From Fidelibacterota bacterium (GTDB taxonomy: Bacteria > Fidelibacterota > UBA8477 > JABMPR01), in assembly GCA_016844945.1 (NCBI GenBank), contig JAERTJ010000094.1, forward strand, positions 1-60,607: a DNA stretch of 60,607 nt, given 5' to 3'. The position numbers and the translations under genes were made by a program. Position 1 is the stretch's first letter. Each line of letters begins with the position of its first letter. Shown piece by piece: positions 45,712-53,462 of this stretch. The notes below the pieces were generated by a model. It searched no databases, was not told where the DNA came from, and worked only from the letters and a program-made list of their open reading frames with translations.

Positions 45712-46650
45712 GTGTTCATGATATCACTTTTTTTATGCTTGATGTTCTCAAGTAGTTTAATGGCATCTGGTTTAGGCGGATATGCTGGGGCGGCATCCCG
45801 GTTCACATCTGACCCACTCGCTGCAGGTACAGGCGGTATCACACTCTTTTATAACACCAGCACCAATAGCTATTCACAAAACCCATCCTCCACGGCGTTT
45901 TTGGGTGAGCGCAGTTTTGATGCAGGACTGGTCCAACTATCTCTGGATCGGTATATCTATTCCGTGAGTGCCAGTACCCCCTTACCCCCCACAGCAACGT
46001 TGGCTTTCGGCGTCATTGCTGCAGGAACCAACAATATTGAAGGCAGAGATTCCCGAGGATACGCGACCGGTGAATTGACGGATAATGAAATGACATACCT
46101 GGTTTCCTTTTCAAACAAATTCTCAGAGAAATTGGCTTTTGGTCTGTCTTTTAAATTGCTCACTCGACACTTTGGACTTGGAAGTGATGATCTGGATCTG
46201 AAGGGCAGTGGCTTTGGGGCTGGTATTGGGATCACCTATAAACCATTAGCTGGAAGTACGTTCTCCCTGGCTATCAAGGACTGGAATAGCTCATACAAAT
46301 GGAAAACAGAGGATATTTATGAGCTAGGCAGCAGCTATCAGGATGTATTCCCCATGAGTCTGGCCTGGGGATGGCTCCAAGAGCTGGGAAGTTTCAGAAT
46401 TGCACTTGAGCATGATTACTATTTTATCGAAGAAAGCATCTTTCGCGGGTCTGTACAGTGGCAAAGTCATTACAACCTGCTACTGAATTTCGGTGCAAGT
46501 TTCGAAGATGAGATATTGTATCCAGGGTTTAGTGCTCGATATGAATTATCATGGAGGGGTGGTCCCCCGATGCATCTTGATCTTGGAATGCGTATCGGTG
46601 CTCCAGGTGAAGGAATGAGAAATTATCTTGGCTGGGGAGTGAATTTCTAA
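45712..46650 (+). CDS. PorV-like outer-membrane barrel protein
   Basis: About 312 residues. I place the start at GTG 45712 with GGAGA seven bases upstream; a TTG at 45667, overlapping the propeller stop in TTGA, is an alternative. Signal peptide ends LMA. The mature start ASRFTSDPLAAGTGG and NPSSTAFLGERSF resemble the PorV/UPF0164 fold, whose strands are rich in Gly and aromatics (YLVSFSNKFSEKLAFGLSFKLL). The terminus YLGWGVNF is a barrel end. PorV proteins shuttle T9SS cargo from SprA to the attachment complex. The next gene overlaps by one base (TAATG). Confidence 0.75.
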   Translation: MFMISLFLCLMFSSSLMASGLGGYAGAASRFTSDPLAAGTGGITLFYNTSTNSYSQNPSSTAFLGERSFDAGLVQLSLDRYIYSVSASTPLPPTATLAFGVIAAGTNNIEGRDSRGYATGELTDNEMTYLVSFSNKFSEKLAFGLSFKLLTRHFGLGSDDLDLKGSGFGAGIGITYKPLAGSTFSLAIKDWNSSYKWKTEDIYELGSSYQDVFPMSLAWGWLQELGSFRIALEHDYYFIEESIFRGSVQWQSHYNLLLNFGASFEDEILYPGFSARYELSWRGGPPMHLDLGMRIGAPGEGMRNYLGWGVNF

Positions 46651-47480
46651 TGATCAAGCAACTGTTAATTCTAGCCTCTCTTATGGGAGTTGTTTTTGGA
46701 CAGAGCGGGTTTGATATCCTTTCAACACCTACAGATTCCAGAGATGCAGCCCTGGGTCTCAGTTTGAATCCTACGGTCAAACCGACACGAATTCTTACCC
46801 ATCCTGAGTCAGCAGTGACCTTGAACGTTTGGAACTGGGTGGCAGATATTCAGGGTGCCTTTATGGGAATCGCACTGGATAAAATGCACCTGAGTGTTCA
46901 AGCCATGAACAGTGGTGATCTGGAATACCGCAATGATATTCCCTCCGATGATCCCATCAGTACCTTCCAGTATAATCTTTTCAATACGGGTGCTGCCTAT
47001 GCTCATGAAGTGGGATCCGTAATTCTGGGGATAGGTGCTGAATTGGTCTACGAACGAACCTTGAATGCCAGCTCAACAGGTCTATCACTCAACGTGGCAG
47101 GAGCTTATGCACTGAATGACAATTACCTTTTCAGTGGTGGATTACGTCATTTTGGTGCCACAGGTGAGCTGGATGAAGAAAGCACAGAACTCCCATCTGA
47201 AGCCTGGGTTGATGTGGATGCCCGGTATAGCAATTTACTTGTAATGGCTGAGATAAACAGTGGACCCATACCCAATGCCCTGGGATTGTCTTATACCCTA
47301 CTTGATAATTTTGAACTCATGAGCGGTATTCAGATTGAAGCGGCAGATTCTGAAATGCGCATCCATCCCTCAGCCGGTTTTACAGCAGGCTGGACCAACT
47401 TCACGTTGGGTTATTCTATCTATCAGATGAATCACAAATTAGGACCGAGACATTTCTTTTCACTTTTTTGGAACTATTAG
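46650..47480 (+). CDS. PorQ-like outer-membrane barrel protein
   Basis: 276 residues. Signal peptide ending GVVFG before Gln. The mature N-terminus STPTDSRDAALGLSL matches the family pattern near the start of PorQ/PorV-like proteins (AR.AALGG). The body is a beta-barrel with NPxx-type early segment (THPESAVTLN) and a C-terminal LGPRHFFSLFWNY. PorQ links to T9SS anchoring of cargo. It is coupled to the PorV-like gene. Ten bases later the aminotransferase gene starts, with its own GGGGGAA. Confidence 0.75.
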   Translation: MIKQLLILASLMGVVFGQSGFDILSTPTDSRDAALGLSLNPTVKPTRILTHPESAVTLNVWNWVADIQGAFMGIALDKMHLSVQAMNSGDLEYRNDIPSDDPISTFQYNLFNTGAAYAHEVGSVILGIGAELVYERTLNASSTGLSLNVAGAYALNDNYLFSGGLRHFGATGELDEESTELPSEAWVDVDARYSNLLVMAEINSGPIPNALGLSYTLLDNFELMSGIQIEAADSEMRIHPSAGFTAGWTNFTLGYSIYQMNHKLGPRHFFSLFWNY

Positions 47481-47489
47481 GGGGAACCT

Positions 47490-48782
47490 ATGGACAAGCA
47501 AAGTGTCATTCATAATTTTGAAACCCATGTTTCAGCTGGGAAGGCTGCTTTTTTTAAAAGCTATGGAATGGACTTTGTCATGGGAAAACGGGAAGGTGCC
47601 TGGATCCATGATATGGACGGAGACAAGCGCCTTTTCAATTGTCACTCCAATGGTGGCGTTTTTAATCTGGGGCACCACAATCCAGAAATAGTCAATACTC
47701 TCAGATCTGCCCTGGATGATCTGGATATTGGCAATCACCATTTCATGAGTCAGGAACGAACGGCACTGGCCAGACAAATTACAGATGGCATGCCTGGTGA
47801 CCTGAACGTCTGCATTTTTAGTGTCGGTGGGGGTGAAGCCGTTGATCTGGCATTGAAATTGGCATTGGGACATACTGGACGCTCCAAAATCGTGTCGGCT
47901 TCAGGGGGATTCCATGGTCATACGGGTCTTGCGCTTACTGTAGGCGACGCCCAGTATAGAGATCCTTTTGGTGTTCCAAATCCTAATATGAGTCAGATTC
48001 CTTTTAATGATGCAACTGCTCTGGCAAACGCCCTTGACGCAGATGTGGCGGCTGTCATTCTTGAAACTGTGCCTTCTACCCTGGGGATGGTCATGCCTGA
48101 ACCGGGTTATCTACAAGAGGTACGAGCGCTGTGTGATAAACATGGTGCACTCCTCATTATGGATGAGGTTCAATCCGGTCTGGGACGGACTGGAAAACTA
48201 TGGGCTTTTGAGCACGCTGAGATTATCCCCGATATGGTCATCACAGGAAAAGGTCTTTCAGGCGGCATCTATCCTATTGCCGCCACAGTGATCCGCGACC
48301 CATTGGACAAAATCTTTAAGCAAGATCCTTTTATTCATATATCGACTTATGGGGGCGCTGAACTCGGCTGTCGGGTTGCCCGGAAGGTGCTCGATATTTC
48401 ATCTGACCCAAAATTTTTGAACCGTGTTGAAGCGGCGGGTCTCCGGGTGCGTGAAGGACTGGATAAACTCATGCAGAAATACCCAAAATTTCTTACAGGA
48501 ATCAGGCAGAGCGGTCTTATGATTGGCCTTGAACTTCGAGATGAATATGGTGGTCCTGCATTGACCAAAGCGGCATACGATCAAGACCTTTTGATGATCT
48601 ATGCCAACAATGATACATCCATTAGTCAATTCTTACCTCCCCTCATCATTAGCGATGATGAAATCGATTGGGTATTGGATCGCCTCAACCGGGCACTGAA
48701 CGCTGCACGAAAAATACGAACTGCCCTTATTGCCCGACAGAAAAGCTCAGGTCTGTTAAAAAAATTTTCCGGGAATGGCTAG
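47490..48782 (+). CDS. Class III PLP-dependent aminotransferase
   Basis: 430 residues. Fold type I, class III: SVGGGEAVDLALKLA (phosphate/cofactor cradle, near 111-125), GFHGHTG (140-146), LIMDEVQSGLGRTG with D225 for the PLP ring nitrogen, and VITGKGLSGGIYP with the Schiff-base Lys254. TYGGAELGCRVARKVLD follows. It is closest in style to acetylornithine/4-aminobutyrate-type enzymes; the substrate is not fixed by these motifs. The following GTG start overlaps its TAG by one base. No arginine or lysine pathway genes lie nearby, so the role probably ties to the next two genes. Confidence 0.9.
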   Translation: MDKQSVIHNFETHVSAGKAAFFKSYGMDFVMGKREGAWIHDMDGDKRLFNCHSNGGVFNLGHHNPEIVNTLRSALDDLDIGNHHFMSQERTALARQITDGMPGDLNVCIFSVGGGEAVDLALKLALGHTGRSKIVSASGGFHGHTGLALTVGDAQYRDPFGVPNPNMSQIPFNDATALANALDADVAAVILETVPSTLGMVMPEPGYLQEVRALCDKHGALLIMDEVQSGLGRTGKLWAFEHAEIIPDMVITGKGLSGGIYPIAATVIRDPLDKIFKQDPFIHISTYGGAELGCRVARKVLDISSDPKFLNRVEAAGLRVREGLDKLMQKYPKFLTGIRQSGLMIGLELRDEYGGPALTKAAYDQDLLMIYANNDTSISQFLPPLIISDDEIDWVLDRLNRALNAARKIRTALIARQKSSGLLKKFSGNG

Positions 48783-49696
48783 TGAGTCTTTCCCAGGCAT
48801 TCCTGCAAAAATTTGAAAATGAGTTGGATCCTCTGGACCCGACTGCTTCGAAAATTTCATGCAAGATTCTGGGTTATGGTGAAATTTCCACCGTTCTGGA
48901 AGTCGATGGCGATGAAACTCTGGCAGCCAAACGAATGCCGTTGTTCTCCAGCCAGTGCTCTGCAGAAGCATATGCCGTGAATTATCACCAGTATTGTGAT
49001 CGACTAAGGGAAGCTGGACTTTTTGTTCCCGAGGATAAGACGGTGATTGTCAATGGTAATCAAAACATTGTGGTTCTGTATATACTTCAAAAGCAATTAC
49101 CGCCAGAACGATTTTGTCACAATCTTATCCATACCGAGGATGATGTGACGCTCCAGGAGATCGTGGATAGAATTATTTCTGAGATTGAAAAGGTCTGGAC
49201 CTATAATTCTGAGAATACACCTGATCTCAAATTGGCTATTGATGGTCAGTTATCAAATTGGGTCTATCTGGAATCGGGAGAGATGGCATTTATTGACACC
49301 AGTACACCGCTCATGATTGAAAAAGGTGAGGAAGTGCTGGACCCGGAATTACTCATTCAGAGCGCTCCATCCTTTCTGCGTTGGCTTATCCGATGGTTGT
49401 TTCTTGATGGTGTGATGAATCGCTATTATGAACCCAGGCTGGTTTACACGGATTTGATTGCCAACCTGTTTAAAGAGCAACATCCTGACCTGGTTGACCC
49501 CTGGATCGCGAGAATCAACGACCTGACAAGCCATCACATGGCAGCCCTGGAGAGGAAAGATATTGAATCCTATTACAAGGAAGACAAACTGATCTGGATT
49601 GCTTTTCTTGCATTAAGACGCATAGACCGGTTTCTTAAAACCAGGCTTTTGGGACAACGTTATGAATTCGTACTCCCTGGAAAAATCAAAAGATAA
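48782..49696 (+). CDS. Atypical kinase-like protein of unknown function
   Basis: About 304 residues from a GTG at 48782 that shares one base with the aminotransferase stop (TAGTG), with GGGA upstream. A kinase/APH-like layout is visible: a Gly-containing loop GYGEISTVLEV (31-41), Lys50 in LAAKRM, a catalytic-loop-like LAIDGQLSNWV (D154, N159) and a metal-binding-like FIDTSTP (D172). The usual His before the catalytic Asp is replaced. The C-terminal 110 residues are helical and contain YYEPRLVYTDLIANLF. It might phosphorylate a small molecule made by the aminotransferase, or be catalytically inert. No named family recalled with confidence. Confidence 0.6.
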   Translation: MSLSQAFLQKFENELDPLDPTASKISCKILGYGEISTVLEVDGDETLAAKRMPLFSSQCSAEAYAVNYHQYCDRLREAGLFVPEDKTVIVNGNQNIVVLYILQKQLPPERFCHNLIHTEDDVTLQEIVDRIISEIEKVWTYNSENTPDLKLAIDGQLSNWVYLESGEMAFIDTSTPLMIEKGEEVLDPELLIQSAPSFLRWLIRWLFLDGVMNRYYEPRLVYTDLIANLFKEQHPDLVDPWIARINDLTSHHMAALERKDIESYYKEDKLIWIAFLALRRIDRFLKTRLLGQRYEFVLPGKIKR

Positions 49697-49715
49697 TTGA
49701 TCTGGAGAATTTTGT

Positions 49716-51038
49716 ATGTGTGATACGTTTGTAGCCCTCCCCTCAGTCACTCAAGATGGTAGCATGATCTTCGGAAAAAACAGTGACAGAGAAGCCTCTG
49801 AGGTGCAATTGCTCGAATATCACCCTGAATGTCGACACGACCCAGGTGATGAGGTCAATTGCACTTATATCAGTATTCCCGAAGTTGAAGAAACCCATGC
49901 TGTGCTTATCAGTCGCCCATTCTGGATGTGGGGAGCTGAGATCGGTGCCAATGATCGTGGTGTTGTCATTGGTAACGAAGCAGTCTTTACCAAAATGCCC
50001 CATAACAAGGAGGGAGCCCTCACTGGAATGGACCTCCTGCGTCTGGCTCTGGAACGGCGGAGTACTGCAAGAGGTGCCCTGGATACCATCACAGAATTGC
50101 TGGATAAATATGGACAGGGAGGCGATTGTGGTTATCGGAACAAAGGTTTTTATTATCACAACAGTTTTCTGATCGCTGATCCTAACGAAGCCTGGGTACT
50201 GGAAACTGCAGGACATCTATGGGCAGCAAAAAAGGTGGATGAATACTACGCTCTCAGCAATGGGTTAACCATTGGGAATGATTTTGATCTGATGCACGAA
50301 GACCTGATCTACACTGCCCTGGAGAACGGTTGGATCAAGAAAAAGGCTGATTTTCATTTTGCAAATTGCTATTCCGATAAATTCTATACAAAATTTTCAG
50401 CCTGCAAAATTCGCCGGGGAAGATCGCAGCAAATGCTCAGACAAAAACCCTATGCTCTTACAGATGCATTTGCACATTTAAGAGATCACGGTGAGGGTAC
50501 CTACCGTCCTGACAACCATTTACTCATGAATCATGTTTGTGCCCATGCAGGAGCCAGTCTGGCCCGGCAGGCTTCACAGACAACGGCCTCTTTTGTGGCT
50601 CATCTTACACAGGACAAGGAAACTTACTGGGCAACTGCAACATCGAGTCCCTGCACTTCAGTATTTAAACCTGTCTGGTTTGGCGATGATCCCTTACCCA
50701 CCTCATTCATGGGTGATAACATCGAACGCTTTGATGATGATATTTTTTGGTGGCACCATGAAGAACTCCATCGACAAATGCTCGGTGATTTCAATCATCG
50801 GCATGAACTGATCCGCAAAGAACTTGATATACTGGAAAAACGCTGGCTAAAGGAATCTGAATCTGTTGAGGAAAAAGGGAGAGTTGCTCTGACAGCTGAA
50901 GCCTTTGATCTGGAGCGAGAAATCGTGGATGCGGTGATTGCCATGTTGGAGTCTGAAGCAGTTCAGGTCAAGTCTCACTTCCCCTATCGGCGATTTTGGA
51001 AGAAGCAGAATAAGTTAGTGGATCTCAGCCTCAAATAA
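49716..51038 (+). CDS. Peptidase C69/secernin-like Ntn hydrolase
   Basis: 440 residues. After Met removal Cys2 would be the Ntn nucleophile (CDTFVALPSVTQDGSMIFGK), as in C69 dipeptidases and secernins. NSDREASEVQLLEY and the later GANDRGVVIGNEAVFTK and DPNEAWVLETAGHLWAAK are typical for secernin. No signal peptide, so cytoplasmic. C69 enzymes cut dipeptides or related amides. SD GGAG lies nine bases before the ATG. It follows the kinase-like gene after 19 bases. The three genes (aminotransferase, kinase-like, C69) form a unit. Confidence 0.9.
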   Translation: MCDTFVALPSVTQDGSMIFGKNSDREASEVQLLEYHPECRHDPGDEVNCTYISIPEVEETHAVLISRPFWMWGAEIGANDRGVVIGNEAVFTKMPHNKEGALTGMDLLRLALERRSTARGALDTITELLDKYGQGGDCGYRNKGFYYHNSFLIADPNEAWVLETAGHLWAAKKVDEYYALSNGLTIGNDFDLMHEDLIYTALENGWIKKKADFHFANCYSDKFYTKFSACKIRRGRSQQMLRQKPYALTDAFAHLRDHGEGTYRPDNHLLMNHVCAHAGASLARQASQTTASFVAHLTQDKETYWATATSSPCTSVFKPVWFGDDPLPTSFMGDNIERFDDDIFWWHHEELHRQMLGDFNHRHELIRKELDILEKRWLKESESVEEKGRVALTAEAFDLEREIVDAVIAMLESEAVQVKSHFPYRRFWKKQNKLVDLSLK

Positions 51039-51214
51039 TGTGCACGAGACCCCAGGAAGGTCTGTGACGTGTTGCGCTAGATCATGGAACAATTGTTTGC
51101 TGGCTAGCTGAGGCATTCACAAATCTATCTTACATTCAACATCTTGATGTGTTTGAAATCAATTAGTAAAATATTTTTCCTTCCACACGCCCGGCTGATG
51201 CTTATCTTGGTCAA

Positions 51215-53395
51215 ATGCGACTCATCGTATTTGTCTTCATATCCTCCCTATTTTTCGGGCTCGCTTCCCCCCTGTCTGCGCAGCTAAAAAAACCTTCTGT
51301 AGATGACTACAATAACACCACAATCGTAGGCGAAATGGGGCTCACCATCACTAATTTTGGCATCCTTGGTGAAGGCTGGAACAATTCTGATCAAGCGTCC
51401 TGTCGCTATAAACAGTATGGCACCGAGCGGGAAATGGTTGAGCTCATGAGTTATGGCGGTCTATGGATTGGTGGCATCCCTGTCATTGCCGGCGAAGAAC
51501 AATTGCCACGCGTATCCACAGCCATTGTTGATGGTGCTTTTGATTATGGTGAGGAAGGTTTTGAGTTTACCACTTCTCCAGCCAAAGGAGATACGATTAA
51601 AACCCGCTCCAGCATCTCTTCAGCCGGGACATCACCCCTTGCCAGTTATTTCTCTCTCGATGCTGTGAGTCACCAGGATCTTCTGGCAGATTTCACTGAT
51701 GCGAATACCAATATTATCAATCATGAGCCCCTGGGAATAGAAGTTCATCTTGAATCTTATGCCTGGAGTCACTCCTTTATGGAATCCTTTGTAATCCTGG
51801 ATTATACCATAACGAATCGGAGTGATAAAGTTGACTCAACGAGTATGGGTTGGGATATTAAAAATTTGTTTGCCGGGATCTGGGCCGACGCTTCGGTGAA
51901 TAATATGAATTACAAGAGCCGTTGGGAGCCAGGGAGTGGGTTTAGCTGGTACGATAATATTAATAGTTTTGAACGATCCTACAATGCCAATGGGTATCCC
52001 AGAAACATTGGGTATCAATATGATTATGATGGTGATGATGGTTGGTCCAGGGTGTATTTCGGTCTTATGGCTTTACACGGACCAAACGTCCGTGCGACTT
52101 CACATGCTGACAATCAAGGGGATTGGTACACCTACTACAATCAATGGCGGTGGAACAGTCCGGAGAACCAGGATATTCCAGAGTTTAACATGCCCATCTC
52201 GGATGAAGAACGCTATGACAAGTTATCCAGCTCAGATTTTTACGATATAGACTTTGGACAACAATATGAAAGTGAACCCTGGCTGGATTTACCTAACTCA
52301 TGGATGATGTTGGTTTCAGCTGGACCTTTTGGGACTTTGCCTGAGGGAGATGGATTTATCCTTCCTGTTGGTGAGTCGGTGAATGTTGTCTTTGCTGTAC
52401 TGGCGGCACCCTGGTCACACCAAGGCTCCAGCAACAATTTTCAGAGACGTCAGGACCTGATAAAAAACGCTGACTGGGCACAAAAAGCATTTAATGGTGA
52501 GGATGTCAACGGGAACTCAATTCTGGATTTGGGTGAAGATCTGAATGAGAATGGTGTGCTGGATCGCTACATCGTCCCCGAACCACCTCCCTCCCCCTCC
52601 ATGGCAGTCATCGCAGAGGATCAACAGGTCACTCTTTTCTGGGATAATGCTCCTGAGAATGCATTGGATCCCGTATCGCGTAAATATGATTTCGCTGGAT
52701 ACAGAATTTATGGTAGCACTAAAACCAGTGGGAGCCAGGCGCAGTATTCTCTCCTTGCTGAATTTGATCTCATCGGTGATGAATTCGGATATGACTCAGG
52801 GTTTGATCTCGTCCTGATTAAAAATGACCTGGGTCTGCCTGACTCGGTGGAAATCAACGGACATTTCTATCATTATAAATGGGTGAACAGCGGTGTCCAG
52901 AATGGCTGGCCGGGAAATACAGTTTATGCCATCACAGCTTTTGATAGTGGGGATGAAGATACAGGTCTCGAGAGTCTGGAAAGCTCACGCAATGAAAATC
53001 GCACAGGTGTAATTCCCGGTACCCCTCCCAGCACAGATGCTATCATGGCGCCGGTCTCAGTATACCCCAACCCCTATCGTGTGAAAGCCCAATGGGATGG
53101 AGGAGGTCAACGTGAGCGATTGGTTTGGTTCAGGAATCTGCCTGCAAGCTCGATTATTCGAATTTATACCTTAAGCGGTGATCTGGTTGAAGAAATTGAT
53201 CATGATGGTGCTCACTATAATGGCGGTGATATCTCCAGATTGCCGGCTGGAAATACTATCCTCTCCGGGGGAGAACATCCCTGGGATCTGATAACAAAAT
53301 ATGATGAACCTATAGCAACCGGTATGTATGTATATACTGTTGAGAATTTGAACAACTCACATATTCAAACCGGAAAATTATTGGTGATAAAATAA
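51215..53395 (+). CDS. Secreted T9SS cargo protein of unknown function
   Basis: 726 residues. Signal peptide ending SPLSA before Gln. The first 400 residues have no family I recognise (GGLWIGGIPV, YFGLMALHGPN and many Trp/Tyr-rich strands). Acidic DVNGNSILDLGEDLNENG near 430-450 resembles calcium-binding dockerin or EF-like loops. A fibronectin-like domain follows (FAGYRIYGSTKTSG). The terminal domain is a sorting-type module (VYPNPYRV, IRIYTLSGDLVEEI, ATGMYVYTVENL, KLLVIK). The 176-base gap before it holds its promoter; nothing specific was recognised there. Confidence 0.8.
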   Translation: MRLIVFVFISSLFFGLASPLSAQLKKPSVDDYNNTTIVGEMGLTITNFGILGEGWNNSDQASCRYKQYGTEREMVELMSYGGLWIGGIPVIAGEEQLPRVSTAIVDGAFDYGEEGFEFTTSPAKGDTIKTRSSISSAGTSPLASYFSLDAVSHQDLLADFTDANTNIINHEPLGIEVHLESYAWSHSFMESFVILDYTITNRSDKVDSTSMGWDIKNLFAGIWADASVNNMNYKSRWEPGSGFSWYDNINSFERSYNANGYPRNIGYQYDYDGDDGWSRVYFGLMALHGPNVRATSHADNQGDWYTYYNQWRWNSPENQDIPEFNMPISDEERYDKLSSSDFYDIDFGQQYESEPWLDLPNSWMMLVSAGPFGTLPEGDGFILPVGESVNVVFAVLAAPWSHQGSSNNFQRRQDLIKNADWAQKAFNGEDVNGNSILDLGEDLNENGVLDRYIVPEPPPSPSMAVIAEDQQVTLFWDNAPENALDPVSRKYDFAGYRIYGSTKTSGSQAQYSLLAEFDLIGDEFGYDSGFDLVLIKNDLGLPDSVEINGHFYHYKWVNSGVQNGWPGNTVYAITAFDSGDEDTGLESLESSRNENRTGVIPGTPPSTDAIMAPVSVYPNPYRVKAQWDGGGQRERLVWFRNLPASSIIRIYTLSGDLVEEIDHDGAHYNGGDISRLPAGNTILSGGEHPWDLITKYDEPIATGMYVYTVENLNNSHIQTGKLLVIK

Positions 53396-53462
53396 TTATA
53401 GCGTATACAAGTCACACAAGGGTTTTCGAGTTAAGAAAACCAGAACTTAAAAGGAGAAATCC

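Noticed and set aside
49743..50216. 157-codon minus-strand frame opposite the C69 gene
   Set aside because: Antisense shadow of a clear secernin-like gene; no motif or ribosome site.
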